DNA of 64,000 bases, from the NCBI GenBank assembly GCA_023898805.1, contig CP060260.1, forward strand, positions 620,001 to 684,000. The letters run 5' to 3'. The position numbers and the translations under genes are program-made. Positions within the stretch are counted from its first letter, which is position 1, and the number at the start of each line of letters is the position of its first letter. The notes beneath the pieces were generated by a model that did no database searches, was not told where the DNA came from, and worked only from the letters and a program-made list of their open reading frames with translations. Of this stretch, positions 8,820-17,828 are shown piece by piece. The DNA is from Rhodospirillales bacterium (GTDB taxonomy: Bacteria > Pseudomonadota > Alphaproteobacteria > Micavibrionales > UBA1664).

Positions 8820-9423
8820 GCGCCGGCACCGACGCTTCCGAACGCCTCAAGGCGCGCTGTGCGCGGATCCAGCGCCGCGTGCTGCCCGGCGTCTGGATGA
8901 TGCCCGTGGGCGCGGGCAATCCGTGCCGCCGCATCAGCCCGGTGAAAAAATGCGCGCAGTTATACAGCCCCGAGGAATAAAACCGGAATTTTTTCGCCTG
9001 CAAATCCGCAAGCATCGCCGCATGGGTCTGGGCACTGATCGGAAACGTGATACCTGCGAAATCATTGAAGTTTTTTGATTTCGCCACTTCGCTGAAACGG
9101 TTTCGCAACACCACCCGGCCCGGCAACGGGGAAACCATCGCAATGAAAACGCTGACGGCAAGCGAAGCCGGAAGACCCATCTGCCAGGGATAGCGCACGG
9201 CCACGTAAGCGCTTGCTTTCCAAACGACAGAGAGCGCAGCCGCATAACCCAGCAACAGCGAAAGCCGGCCTTCTTTCGACTTATCCTTGTCGTAGTGATA
9301 GATCTGCGCGCGCCGGTCGGGATCGCGAAGCCGAATGACGACATACGGCCCGATTGCGGCCAGCGTAAACTGGTACCGTAAATCAGGCGCTTCGCCCTTT
9401 GGTTTTTCTGCGGCCTCTGCCAT
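8800..9423 (-). CDS. Uncharacterised two-helix membrane protein
   Basis: I do not recognise this 207-residue protein. It has a hydrophilic N-terminus (about 1-20), a short stretch that could lie on the membrane, two hydrophobic segments (about 54-75 and 80-100) and a basic C-terminal half with RRHGLPAPTG. Coding is supported by an ATG at 9423 facing a divergent gene at 9453, and by a complete frame without internal stops. Its 3' end overlaps pntB by 20 bp on the opposite strand. The function is unknown. Confidence 0.6.
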   Translation of the reverse strand: MAEAAEKPKGEAPDLRYQFTLAAIGPYVVIRLRDPDRRAQIYHYDKDKSKEGRLSLLLGYAAALSVVWKASAYVAVRYPWQMGLPASLAVSVFIAMVSPLPGRVVLRNRFSEVAKSKNFNDFAGITFPISAQTHAAMLADLQAKKFRFYSSGLYNCAHFFTGLMRRHGLPAPTGIIQTPGSTRRWIRAQRALRRSEASVPALTVPTP

Positions 9424-9452
9424 GCTGGTGCAATAACAGGTTTTACTGCAAT

Positions 9453-10376
9453 ATGCAAAATCTTCCCGAGCGTTTTACCATCCCCGCCGGTTGGCAATGG
9501 ACCGACCGGCTGGAAACCCGTCCAGGGCAATTTCTGCGCCTTGGCTGGGCCGCACCTGAAAATCCGCGCGCCTGCATCTATATCCTGCCGGGCCTTTCCG
9601 AATATGCCGAAAAATATTTCGAGGTCGCGCACGACCTGCTGCGCCGTGATTTCGCGCTGGCCTGCATCGACTGGCGCGGACAGGGCCTGTCCTGGCGCGC
9701 GGGCGACCGCGCCCGGCGCCACCACGACGATTTCGCGCTTGATGTCGCCGACGCCGAGGCCTTTATCGCCCGCGCCCCCCTGCCTGCCAATCTGCCGCGC
9801 ATCATGCTCGCCCATTCCATGGGCGGACAGATCGGCCTGCGCTTGTTGCACGACCGTCCGGACCTGTTCGTGGCGGCGGTGATGACCGCGCCGATGCTGG
9901 GCCTGCCGGTTCCGGACTGGGCGGGGGGGCCGCTGGCCGAAACGCTGTGCGCGATCGGGATGGACGAATCCTACGCCCCCGGCAACGGCCCGTGGAGCGC
10001 CGAACGCATGACGCTGGGCCTGCGCCTGCTGACCAGCGACCCTGAGCGCGCGGCGATGCAGAAATACTGGATGACCCACAAACCGGAACTGCGCATGGGC
10101 GGCGTGACGATGCAATGGGTGCGCGCGGCATTCCGAACCATGCGCCTTGCCGCGCAGCCAGATTATCTGGCATCCGTCCACACGCCCTGCCTGATGGTTC
10201 GTTCCGGTGCCGACGCGGTGATCGCCAATCCAGCCATCGACCGCGCCGCCCGGTATTTGCCGAACGTCGAAATTCTGCCCGTTCCCGGCGCCCTGCACGA
10301 GGTCATGATGGAGCGTGATCAATATCGCGATTTGTTCTGGGCCGGGTTCGAGGCTTTTACGGCGCGGTTCATATAA
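9453..10376 (+). CDS. Alpha/beta hydrolase, lysophospholipase / monoacylglycerol lipase-like
   Basis: Probable serine hydrolase of the PldB/monoglyceride lipase family. The 307 residues show the oxyanion region YILPGLSEYAEKYFEVA, then DWRGQGLS, the nucleophile elbow AHSMGGQ, a catalytic Asp near GADAVIANP and a His in PGALHEVMME near the C-terminus. The ATG at 9453 (MQNLPERF) was preferred over 9399, which would overlap the divergent gene and adds a Cys-rich stretch unlike the family. No signal peptide is seen. The substrate is not determinable. Confidence 0.85.
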   Translation: MQNLPERFTIPAGWQWTDRLETRPGQFLRLGWAAPENPRACIYILPGLSEYAEKYFEVAHDLLRRDFALACIDWRGQGLSWRAGDRARRHHDDFALDVADAEAFIARAPLPANLPRIMLAHSMGGQIGLRLLHDRPDLFVAAVMTAPMLGLPVPDWAGGPLAETLCAIGMDESYAPGNGPWSAERMTLGLRLLTSDPERAAMQKYWMTHKPELRMGGVTMQWVRAAFRTMRLAAQPDYLASVHTPCLMVRSGADAVIANPAIDRAARYLPNVEILPVPGALHEVMMERDQYRDLFWAGFEAFTARFI

Positions 10377-10400
10377 AACGACCACGATATGCCGCACCAT

Positions 10401-10526
10401 ACGGCGACGACCGTCGCCGCGCGAGCTTATGCGAGCGAAGCCTAAGCGGCGTATGAGCGGCTAAAACGGCGACGACCGTCGCCGCGCGAGCTTATGCGCG
10501 CGAAGCCTAAGCGGCGTATGAGCGGC
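10401..10526 (+). repeat. Two tandem copies of a 65-bp palindromic intergenic unit
   Basis: Copy 1 is 10401-10465 and copy 2 is 10466-10526; they differ at one base (gcgAgcg versus gcgCgcg) over 61 shared positions. Each contains the hairpin GGCGACG-AC-CGTCGCC and a second inverted repeat GCTTA...TAAGC. The region from 10377 to 10597 has no other gene. This resembles REP/BIME-type intergenic repeats; no third copy was recognised elsewhere in the window. Confidence 0.85.
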
Positions 10527-10597
10527 CACATAATCCAGTCGATTTATGTGACATGGGTTATATTGCCAAGCATGTGCCCGCGCAGTAATCTAATGCC

Positions 10598-10813
10598 ATG
10601 GAATTCAAACGCCTTTCCGACCGTGTCCTGTACGCCCTGCAGCTTTCGCTGGAACAGAATGATCTGGTCGTGTCCGAACGTCTTGCGCGCGCGCTTGAAA
10701 TCGCACTGACCCGCACCCCCGATGGCCACCGCTATGTCGAACGCCGCGATTTCACCACCGATTACGACGCCGCGATGAAGACCCTGGACAAACTGCGGAT
10801 GGAGCAGGCCTGA
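10598..10813 (+). CDS. Small conserved-looking helical protein, paralogue 1
   Basis: 71 residues starting MEFKRLSDRVLYALQLSLEQ. It shares the start (EFKRLSDR-L-ALQL-LEQ-DL), the middle (Leu-rich helix then TR) and the end (ERR-F/A...YDAAMK-L--LR) with the next gene, so the two are tandem duplicates. The predicted structure is all-helical and soluble, with no known motif. The stop (TGA at 10811-10813) and the next start lie together at 10813, giving probable coupling. The function is unknown. Confidence 0.7.
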   Translation: MEFKRLSDRVLYALQLSLEQNDLVVSERLARALEIALTRTPDGHRYVERRDFTTDYDAAMKTLDKLRMEQA

Positions 10814-11031
10814 TGCCACTCGAATTCAAACGCCTTTCCGACCGCATCCTGCACGCCCTGCAACTCGCGCTTGAACAACGCGACCTTCAGGTGGCGGAGG
10901 AACTTTCCAAGGCGCTCGACGACTCCCTCACCCGCATGAGCGGCGGCAAGGGCTTCACCGAACGGCGCGAGGCCGGGGCGGTCTATGACGCCGCGATGAA
11001 AAAACTCGGCGAACTCCGCCGTTCCTACTAA
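10813..11031 (+). CDS. Small conserved-looking helical protein, paralogue 2
   Basis: 72 residues starting MPLEFKRLSDRILHALQLALEQ. It is the tandem paralogue of the preceding gene, with about half the positions identical, and overlaps it by one base (TGATG). Divergence within the pair preserves the charge pattern and the helix-forming residues, which argues for selection. No domain is recognised. A hairpin at 11051-11073 follows. Confidence 0.7.
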   Translation: MPLEFKRLSDRILHALQLALEQRDLQVAEELSKALDDSLTRMSGGKGFTERREAGAVYDAAMKKLGELRRSY

Positions 11032-11050
11032 AGCATCCGAATGATCGCGC

Positions 11051-11073
11051 ATACCCCGGCTTGTCCGGGGTAT
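11051..11073. terminator. Hairpin after the small-gene pair (possible terminator)
   Basis: Perfect 9-bp stem ATACCCCGG / CCGGGGTAT with loop CTTGT. No clear T-run follows on either strand. The same loop and a related stem occur at 43059-43079, so it may instead be one half of a dispersed palindromic element. Confidence 0.5.
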
Positions 11074-11128
11074 TATCGTGACGCAAATTCGACGCCGATT
11101 GCGAAACCGAGCCATGGATTCGCGCGCT

Positions 11129-13210
11129 TCAACGTGCCAATTCCCGCCACTCGGCTTCGCTCAAAACCGCGACACCCAGATCCTTGGCCTTTTTCAGTTT
11201 CGATCCAGCATCCGCTCCGGCCACCACGTAATCGGTGCGCGACGACACGCTGCCTGAAACTTTCGCGCCCAGCCGCTCGGCTTGCGCCTTGGCCTCGTCG
11301 CGCGACATCGTCTCCAGCGTGCCAGTGAACACCACGGTCTTACCCGCAACCTTGCTGCCGCTGGTGTCTGGCGCGACGAAATCCTCGACCGCGACCTGCG
11401 CCAGCAGATCGTCGAGCAGCGCGATATTATGCGCCTCGGTGAAAAACCCGATCAGATCGTCCGCCACGCTCGGCCCGATATCATCGATTTCGACCAACCG
11501 TGCATAGGCCTCGCCGCTTTCGTCCTGCGCCGCGCGCATCGCCGCCGCCAACGCCGCAATGTCATGATAGTTTTTGGCCAGTTTTTTCGACGTCGCCTCG
11601 CCGACTTGATGAATCCCCAGCGCATAGACGAACCGGTCAAGCGGAATATGCCGCCGCGCCGCGATCGCCGCGAACAGGTTGCGTGCCGAAACCTCGCCCC
11701 AGCCTTCCCGCGCGCGCAAGGGCGTAAGACTGTCTTTATCCCGCGCCTCCAGCCTGAATATATCGGCGGGAGAGCGCACCAGCCCTTCCGTCCATAATTC
11801 TTGAATGATCTTTTCGCCCATGCCCTCGATGTCTAAGGCACCGCGCGACACGAAATGCCGCAACCTTTCGACCGCCTGGGCCGGACAGATCAAACCGCCG
11901 GTGCAGCGCCGCGCGACCTCGCCTTCCTCGCGGATGGCCTGCGACCCGCATGCAGGACAGACATGCGGAAATTCAAACGCTTGCGAATCCGCCGGACGCC
12001 TGTCCGGCAGATACCCCAGAACCTGCGGTATCACATCGCCCGCGCGCTGGATGGTTACGCTGTCGCCCACCCTGATGTCCTTGCGCGCGATCTCGTCCTC
12101 GTTATGCAGCGTCGCGCGCGAAACCAGCACCCCGCCGACATTGACCGGCTCAAGCTCGGCCACCGGCGTCAGAACGCCCGTGCGCCCGACCTGCACGGTG
12201 ATGGCGTTGACCCGCGTCACGGCCTTTTCCGCCGGGAATTTATGCGCAACGGCCCAGCGCGGCGCACGCGCGACAAAGCCAAGCCGCGCCTGCAACGCCA
12301 GATCGTCGACCTTGTACACCACGCCGTCTATGTCATACGGCAGATCCGCGCGCAGCGCCGCGATACGCTCGTAATACGCCATCAATCCCGCTGCCGTGTC
12401 GGCAACGATGGATGGCTCCGGCACACGAAACCCCCAACGCAACAGCGCCGCGCGAATCCCGGCCTGCGATCCGGCCACGGGCATGGCGCTTGCACCCAGC
12501 GCATAGGCAAAAAAACCAAGCGTCCGCCCCGCCGTGATGCCGGAATCCAGTTGTCTTAGACTACCCGCCGCCGCATTGCGCGGATTGGCGAACAGGGGCC
12601 GCCCGGCCTGTGCCTGCGCGGTGTTCAAAGCCGCGAACGCGGCCTTGGTCATATACACCTCGCCCCTGATGTCGATGCTGTCCGGCGCGTCCTTGGGCAG
12701 GCTTTGCGGAATTTCGGAATCGGAAAGCGTGCGCACATTGGCCGTGACGTCCTCCCCCTCCTCGCCGTCGCCGCGCGTCGCGGCCTGCACCAGTTTTCGT
12801 CCCTCGTAACGCAGCGATAACGACAACCCGTCGATTTTCTGCTCGCCCAGAAACGCAACGCAGGCGCCTTCCGGCAGATTCAGGAAATTACGCACGCGCG
12901 CGAAAAATTCGTCCAGTTCCTCCGCGCTGAATACGTTGCCAAGGCTGAGCATCGGCACAAGATGGCGCACCTTGCCAAAACCGCCCGCAGGCCGGGCGCC
13001 CACGCGCCGGGTCGGGCTTTGCGGACCGGCAAGTTCGGGATGCGCGGCCTCGATCGCCTCGATCTCGCGCCGCAGCGCGTCATATTCGGCGTCCGTGATC
13101 TCCGGCGCGTCTTTCTGGTAATACAGCGCGTCGTGCCGCGCCAGCGCCGCCGCCAACGCCGCATGCCGCGCCTGCGCCTCCCGCTGTTCGCCGTTATCGT
13201 CCGCGCTCAC
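11129..13210 (-). CDS. ligA: NAD-dependent DNA ligase LigA
   Basis: Seals nicks in Okazaki fragments and repair using NAD+. The 693 residues match the family: domain Ia at the N-terminus, the adenylation lysine in EQKIDGLSLSLRYEGR, the OB-fold QVGRTGVLTPVAELEPV, the four-cysteine zinc finger CPACG...CTGGLICPAQ, helix-hairpin-helix repeats and a C-terminal BRCT domain (VFTGTLETMSRDEAKAQAERLG). The start is GTG 13210, overlapping the recN stop by 4 bp (GTGA). Last gene of lpxC-bamD-recN-ligA. Confidence 0.98.
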   Translation of the reverse strand: MSADDNGEQREAQARHAALAAALARHDALYYQKDAPEITDAEYDALRREIEAIEAAHPELAGPQSPTRRVGARPAGGFGKVRHLVPMLSLGNVFSAEELDEFFARVRNFLNLPEGACVAFLGEQKIDGLSLSLRYEGRKLVQAATRGDGEEGEDVTANVRTLSDSEIPQSLPKDAPDSIDIRGEVYMTKAAFAALNTAQAQAGRPLFANPRNAAAGSLRQLDSGITAGRTLGFFAYALGASAMPVAGSQAGIRAALLRWGFRVPEPSIVADTAAGLMAYYERIAALRADLPYDIDGVVYKVDDLALQARLGFVARAPRWAVAHKFPAEKAVTRVNAITVQVGRTGVLTPVAELEPVNVGGVLVSRATLHNEDEIARKDIRVGDSVTIQRAGDVIPQVLGYLPDRRPADSQAFEFPHVCPACGSQAIREEGEVARRCTGGLICPAQAVERLRHFVSRGALDIEGMGEKIIQELWTEGLVRSPADIFRLEARDKDSLTPLRAREGWGEVSARNLFAAIAARRHIPLDRFVYALGIHQVGEATSKKLAKNYHDIAALAAAMRAAQDESGEAYARLVEIDDIGPSVADDLIGFFTEAHNIALLDDLLAQVAVEDFVAPDTSGSKVAGKTVVFTGTLETMSRDEAKAQAERLGAKVSGSVSSRTDYVVAGADAGSKLKKAKDLGVAVLSEAEWRELAR

Positions 13211-14880
13211 GACGCCTCCTGCAACAGCCGGTCTGCGGCGGCCAGCGCCTCGCGCGTGACGTTTGCGCCCGAAATCATCCGCGCGATTTCCTGCGCCCGC
13301 GATGCGCGTTCACCCAGCACATACAACGTAGTGCGTATTGCACCGTCATTCGCGCCCTTGGCGACGATCCAGTGATGATCGGCGCGCGCCGCCACCTGCG
13401 GCGAATGCGTCACCACCAGAACCTGCCGCCCCGCATGGGCCAAAGCGGACAGCCTTTCGCCCACTGCGTCGGCCGTGGCACCGCCCAGACCGGAATCGAC
13501 CTCGTCGAACACCAGCGTCGCGACCGGCGAACTTGCGGCCAGCACCACCTTGATCGCCAGCATGAATCGCGACAGCTCGCCGCCCGATGCGACCTTTTCG
13601 ATCGGCCCTGCTGCCGTGCCGGGATTCGTGGCGACCAGAAACTCTATGCTTTCGCGGCCATCCGGCCCCCATTGATCCTCTGGCAGTGCGGTGATTTTCG
13701 TTTCAAACCGCGCCTTTTCAAGTTTGATCGGCGCAAGCTCCGCCATGATCCGCGCATCCAGATTTTTTGCCGCCGCCACGCGCTGCTTGCTCAACGCCGC
13801 CGCAACATCCTCGTACACCCGCCGCGCGGACAAGGCCGCACGCTCCAGCGCAGCCAGCCGCCCGTCATCATCCCTGATCGCGGCCAGCCGCCGCGCGATA
13901 TCCTCCTGCAGCGCGGGCAGGTCGTCGACCCGGCACTGGAATTTACGTGCCGCCGCGCGCAGCGCGTGCAACCGGTCGTCCACCGCCTCAAGCGTGTCCG
14001 GCCCGCCCTCGCCCGCGTCGAACCAACGCTCAAGCACCTCCAGCGCCGCATTCATCTCGCCCCCGGCGCGGTCCAGTGCCTCGGTCGCGGCACGTAAACC
14101 TTCGCCCGCCTTGCCCGCCGCGCGATCAAGGGTTTTCCATGCGCGGTTAAGCATGGCCAAGGCCCCGGCCTCGCCCTCCAGCATCGCACGCGCCTCGGTG
14201 AACGCCGCCTCGATCTGCGCACGCGCCGACAATTGCGTGCGCCGCGCGTGCAGCGCGTCCTCCTCCCCCGCCTGTGGGGCCAGTGCGCCCAGATCGTCGC
14301 CTGCCTGCTGCCAGTATTCCTGATCGCGCCGCGCTTCGACGATCTGCGCGCAAAGCGCGGCGCGTTCCGCCTCCGCCCCGCGCCATGAATCCCACGCTTC
14401 ACGCACGCGCCGCGAATCCGCCCCCGCGAACGCATCCAGCGTCGCGCGATGCATGCGTGCGTCCATAAGCCCGTAAGTTTCAAATTGTCCGTGAATATCG
14501 ACCACAAGCGTGCCCACGCTGCGCAAAAGCGCCACGCCGGCCATCTGGTCGTTGATGAACGCCTTGCTGCGCCCGTCGGCGGCGATCTGACGGCGCAACA
14601 TCAATGCGCCGTCGCCTTCATGTGCGATTCCCTGTTCGTCCAGCAGCGCGAAAACCGGGTGATCTTTCGGCAGTTGAAACACCGCACCGACGCTGGCCTG
14701 CGCCGCGCCCGCGCGTACCAACCCCGCATCCCCCCGCGCACCCAGCGCAAGACCCAAGGCGTCCAGCAGGATGGATTTGCCCGCGCCCGTTTCGCCGGTC
14801 AAGGCGCACAGCCCTGCCCCTGCCTCGATGTCCAGCGCATCGATCAGCACCACGTCACGAATGGAAAGGCGTTGCAACAT
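13207..14880 (-). CDS. recN: DNA repair ATPase RecN
   Basis: SMC-like ATPase for double-strand-break repair. The 557 residues carry Walker A TGETGAGKSILLDAL at residues about 27-41. Two long Ala/Glu/Arg-rich coiled-coil arms follow, and the head is rejoined with the signature SGGELSRFMLAIK and Walker B ATLVFDEVDSGLGG. Family length and order are normal. It starts 43 bp downstream of bamD and is coupled to ligA by GTGA. Confidence 0.97.
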   Translation of the reverse strand: MLQRLSIRDVVLIDALDIEAGAGLCALTGETGAGKSILLDALGLALGARGDAGLVRAGAAQASVGAVFQLPKDHPVFALLDEQGIAHEGDGALMLRRQIAADGRSKAFINDQMAGVALLRSVGTLVVDIHGQFETYGLMDARMHRATLDAFAGADSRRVREAWDSWRGAEAERAALCAQIVEARRDQEYWQQAGDDLGALAPQAGEEDALHARRTQLSARAQIEAAFTEARAMLEGEAGALAMLNRAWKTLDRAAGKAGEGLRAATEALDRAGGEMNAALEVLERWFDAGEGGPDTLEAVDDRLHALRAAARKFQCRVDDLPALQEDIARRLAAIRDDDGRLAALERAALSARRVYEDVAAALSKQRVAAAKNLDARIMAELAPIKLEKARFETKITALPEDQWGPDGRESIEFLVATNPGTAAGPIEKVASGGELSRFMLAIKVVLAASSPVATLVFDEVDSGLGGATADAVGERLSALAHAGRQVLVVTHSPQVAARADHHWIVAKGANDGAIRTTLYVLGERASRAQEIARMISGANVTREALAAADRLLQEAS

Positions 14881-14923
14881 CCCCTATTCCTAGCACGAAC
14901 CGGCGTTTTCCGGCTCGGAATCG

Positions 14924-15745
14924 CTATTCCGGCTTGAACAGCGCGTCGATGGTGCGGTCCTTGAAGCTGCGGTCGTCCATCAGCTTTTCACGCTGTTGCG
15001 GGTTAAGGATGCGATAGGAATCCGCATACCACTTGCTGCCCGGATAGTTATAGCCAAGCACCGCCGCGACGCGCGTCGCCTCGTCGACCAGCCCCATGTG
15101 CAGATACGCCTCCACCAGCCGGTGCAACGCTTCGGGCACGTGGGTGGTGGTCTGGTAATCATGCACCACGACCATGAAACGCTTGACCGCGGCGGTGTAA
15201 TAGCCGCGCGTCAGGTAATACCGGCCGATATCCATTTCCTTGCCGGCCAGGTGGTCAAGTGTGAGATCGCGCTTAAGCTTGGCATCGCGCGCATATTTGC
15301 TTTCCGGGAACAGGCGCAAAAGCGTGTCGAAACTTTGCAAGGCCTGCGCCGTCGTTTCCTGATCGCGCTTGACGTCGGTGATCTGGTCGTAATCGCACAA
15401 CCCACGCAGGTAATACGCGTAATCGATGTCCTTGTATCCTGGATGCAGCCGGATGAAATCATCAAGCGTCACCGCCGCCTCGTCATACTGCGCATCCTTG
15501 TACAGGGCAAAGGCGCGCATCAAATCGGCCTGCGTTGCCCATTGCGAGTAAGGGTGCTGGCGTTCGACCTCGGCAAACAGCTTCGCCGCCTTGCGGTAGC
15601 TGTTCGCGTCCATCGCGTCGGCGGCTTCGTTATAGATCTGCTCGACCGGGCGATCGGCGGTCAGCGCCGCGTCCTCCTGCTTTTTGCTGCTGGTGCCGCA
15701 CGCGGCCAGCGTCAGCACGAAGGCGAGTAACAGGAAAATACGCAT
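14924..15745 (-). CDS. bamD: Outer-membrane assembly lipoprotein BamD
   Basis: Lipoprotein of the BAM complex that folds outer-membrane beta-barrels. The 273 residues begin with a type II signal ending in the lipobox LAAC (Cys about 16). TPR-like repeats follow, with YNEAADAMDANSYRKAAKLF, then EVERQHPYSQWATQADLM, and a DDFIRLHPGY repeat. Typical of alphaproteobacterial BamD, and in the usual place between lpxC and recN. The 69-bp gap to lpxC shows no clear terminator. Confidence 0.97.
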   Translation of the reverse strand: MRIFLLLAFVLTLAACGTSSKKQEDAALTADRPVEQIYNEAADAMDANSYRKAAKLFAEVERQHPYSQWATQADLMRAFALYKDAQYDEAAVTLDDFIRLHPGYKDIDYAYYLRGLCDYDQITDVKRDQETTAQALQSFDTLLRLFPESKYARDAKLKRDLTLDHLAGKEMDIGRYYLTRGYYTAAVKRFMVVVHDYQTTTHVPEALHRLVEAYLHMGLVDEATRVAAVLGYNYPGSKWYADSYRILNPQQREKLMDDRSFKDRTIDALFKPE

Positions 15746-15814
15746 AAAACCACCACCGTCGTTAAGAACGTGTTTCTTGAACGGGGCCAGAATATCGGCG
15801 GGATAAGGGAGTGT

Positions 15815-16777
15815 CTAGAGGCGAGCGAAATCGCCGGTTTCAGCGGCGAAAATACCCGCGGGAACCGGGGTTTGGATGCCTGAAAGCTCGCGCACCGTGC
15901 GCCACGCGCAACGCGTATCGAACAAGGCGCGCAACAACTGGTTGGTCAACGCGTGCCCGCCATAGGCGCACACGAACTGGCCGATGATCGGCCGTCCGGC
16001 TAGCGCCAGATCGCCGATCGCATCCATGATCTTGTGCCGCACGGGCTCGTCCGCATGGCGCGCGCGGTTGTAAAACACGTCCGGCGCGGGCGCTCCGTCG
16101 GCGCCCGGCATATCGTCGATGATCAGGGCGCTGTCGATCGACCCGCCCTTGATCAGGCCTGCGGCCAGCAGTTTTTCGACATCCGAACGCTTGGTGAAGG
16201 TGCGCGAATCCGCGACCTGCGCGAAGGCCGAAACGTCGGTCAGATCCAGCGTCATGTGCTGCGCGCCCAGCCGGTCAAAGGCGATGCTGTAATCGATATG
16301 CAGATGCGCGCCCTGCCCCGGTGCAAGCGGGCGAAGCTCGGCGAATTTGTCGCCGTCCTGCACGCGCACGGTCTTCAATATCTCGATGACGTCGCGCGCG
16401 CCCTGCTGCTTGCGCCCCGCATCCATAAGCGCGGCAAGGAAGGGCTGGGCGCTGCCGTCCATCAACGGAACCTCCGGCCCATCGATCTGGACGATGGCGT
16501 TGTCGATCCCGTACCCGGCCAGCGCGGCCATCAGGTGTTCCGGGGTCTGGACCATCACGCCCGCTTCATTTTCCAGAAATGTGCAACGCGTCGATTTTTC
16601 CGCCGCCACCCGGTCGTACAGCGCCGGAACATAGGTCGCGATACCGGCCAGATCCTTGCGCTCGAACACGATTCCGGTGTCCTGCGGCGCGGGCAGCACT
16701 TGAACCGCACTGACCCGCCCTGTGTGCAGGCCGGTGCCGCGAATGACCGCCGAAGGCTGTCTGAGCGTGTGTTGCAT
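15815..16777 (-). CDS. lpxC: UDP-3-O-acyl-N-acetylglucosamine deacetylase LpxC
   Basis: Zinc deacetylase for the committed step of lipid A synthesis. The 320 residues show TPEHLMAALAGYGIDNA (zinc His, with PLMDGSA after it), then the second zinc site HKIMDAIGDLALAG and the general-base region GHALTNQLL. The start is at 16777 (MQHTLRQPSAVIRGTGLHTG), and the GTGLHTG motif confirms the N-terminus. In many Alphaproteobacteria lpxC follows ftsZ; here a GNAT gene and a small lipoprotein gene lie between. The 135-bp upstream gap is shared with a divergent gene. Confidence 0.98.
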   Translation of the reverse strand: MQHTLRQPSAVIRGTGLHTGRVSAVQVLPAPQDTGIVFERKDLAGIATYVPALYDRVAAEKSTRCTFLENEAGVMVQTPEHLMAALAGYGIDNAIVQIDGPEVPLMDGSAQPFLAALMDAGRKQQGARDVIEILKTVRVQDGDKFAELRPLAPGQGAHLHIDYSIAFDRLGAQHMTLDLTDVSAFAQVADSRTFTKRSDVEKLLAAGLIKGGSIDSALIIDDMPGADGAPAPDVFYNRARHADEPVRHKIMDAIGDLALAGRPIIGQFVCAYGGHALTNQLLRALFDTRCAWRTVRELSGIQTPVPAGIFAAETGDFARL

Positions 16778-16912
16778 GGCGTAAACGACCGTCTTGTAAA
16801 AGGCTGGCGGGAACGAAACCCGTTATCTCAACGTTCATGCTACGGAAACCTGTTCAAAAGGAATAATCACCGCCTGTTGCGCAATGTTACAGACCCGCTA
16901 TAAAGACACACC

Positions 16913-17242
16913 ATGAAAAATGTTGTTGTAAAACGCTTTTTGACCCTCGCGCTCCTCCTGTCGGCTTGCGGCCTTGCGGCTTGCGCAAGCACGGGCGGCG
17001 GAACAGGTGAAACCCTAAGCCAGATCGTGCGCGAGGAAAAAGGCTATGACGCGCCGCCCAACACCTGCGAATTCCCCAAAGGCCTGATCGGCAAGCCGGT
17101 CAGCGAACTCGACAAGATCAAGTTCAAGTCGCCCACCCGCATTATCGTGCCCGGCAACGCCGTTTCGGGTGATTTTGTCGCCAACCGCGTCAATTTCAAA
17201 CTCGACAAAAAAGGCGTGATCCGCGACATCACCTGCGGATAG
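16913..17242 (+). CDS. Small lipoprotein with peptidase inhibitor I78-like domain
   Basis: 109 residues. The signal sequence is followed by a lipobox GLAAC, so the mature protein starts CASTGGG. The second half has the I78-family pattern: a cysteine, LIGKPVSEL, then TRIIVPGNAVSGDFVANRVN, and a terminal DKKGVIRDITCG with the conserved final CG. I78 proteins inhibit serine proteases (known for a fungal elastase inhibitor); a periplasmic or outer-membrane inhibitory role is inferred. The 3' end overlaps the convergent GNAT gene by 14 bp. Confidence 0.72.
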   Translation: MKNVVVKRFLTLALLLSACGLAACASTGGGTGETLSQIVREEKGYDAPPNTCEFPKGLIGKPVSELDKIKFKSPTRIIVPGNAVSGDFVANRVNFKLDKKGVIRDITCG

Positions 17243-17756
17243 TCGCAAGCTCAAGCGTGTAAAACATCTCGACATCCCTCACGCCGTCATAAGCGCGGGC
17301 GGTGTTTCCGTTGTGCGAATAAACGAATCCCTGCGACAGGGTCGCGCGCCGCGATGCCGCGTTGCTTTCGTGATGCGAGATATAAACATGTTTCCAGTCC
17401 GCGCGCGCTGCCGCATACGCCAAAAGAACCCCATACAGCTTTTTCGCCAACCCACGGCCGCGCCATGCCGGGCTGATATACGTGCCCCATAAAACCGCGC
17501 TTTCGCCGCTGGCATCCGCCTTCATCGTGGCGATCCCCATGATGCCCATGACCTGCGTGCCGTCGAAAAGTCCGGCGGTGACACAGTTTTCCGAATGCGC
17601 CGTTTCCCGCCAGTACACCTCTGGCATATCCTTTTCTCTGGCGAAATTACTGCCGAAAAACTGCGGCGTGTCCTTAAGCGCGCTTAAACGGATATCGCGC
17701 AAAATCCCCCATTCCTCCGGCTTGAAAAGACGGCACACGATGGCGGAACAATCCAT
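17229..17756 (-). CDS. GNAT family N-acetyltransferase
   Basis: 175 residues with the GNAT core: SALKDTPQFFGS, a beta strand VMGIMGIATM, then the acetyl-CoA loop SPAWRGRGLAKKLYGVLL (R/Q-x-x-G-x-G/A type) and a C-terminal SRRATLSQGFVY segment. The family acetylates small molecules or protein N-termini; the substrate is unknown. It sits directly after the ftsZ terminator and has its own start at 17756. Confidence 0.85.
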   Translation of the reverse strand: MDCSAIVCRLFKPEEWGILRDIRLSALKDTPQFFGSNFAREKDMPEVYWRETAHSENCVTAGLFDGTQVMGIMGIATMKADASGESAVLWGTYISPAWRGRGLAKKLYGVLLAYAAARADWKHVYISHHESNAASRRATLSQGFVYSHNGNTARAYDGVRDVEMFYTLELATIRR

Positions 17757-17782
17757 GGTCCTGACCTTTGGTTATCGATAAA

Positions 17783-17808
17783 AAAGCCCGCCATGACCGG
17801 CGGGCTTT
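17783..17808 (-). terminator. Intrinsic terminator of ftsZ / dcw cluster
   Basis: 10-bp stem AAAGCCCGCC / GGCGGGCTTT with a 6-nt loop. On the minus strand the stem runs into a TTTTTT tract. It lies 20 bp past the ftsZ stop and closes the division cluster. Confidence 0.85.
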
Positions 17809-17828
17809 CGTATTGGTTGAAAACGGCC

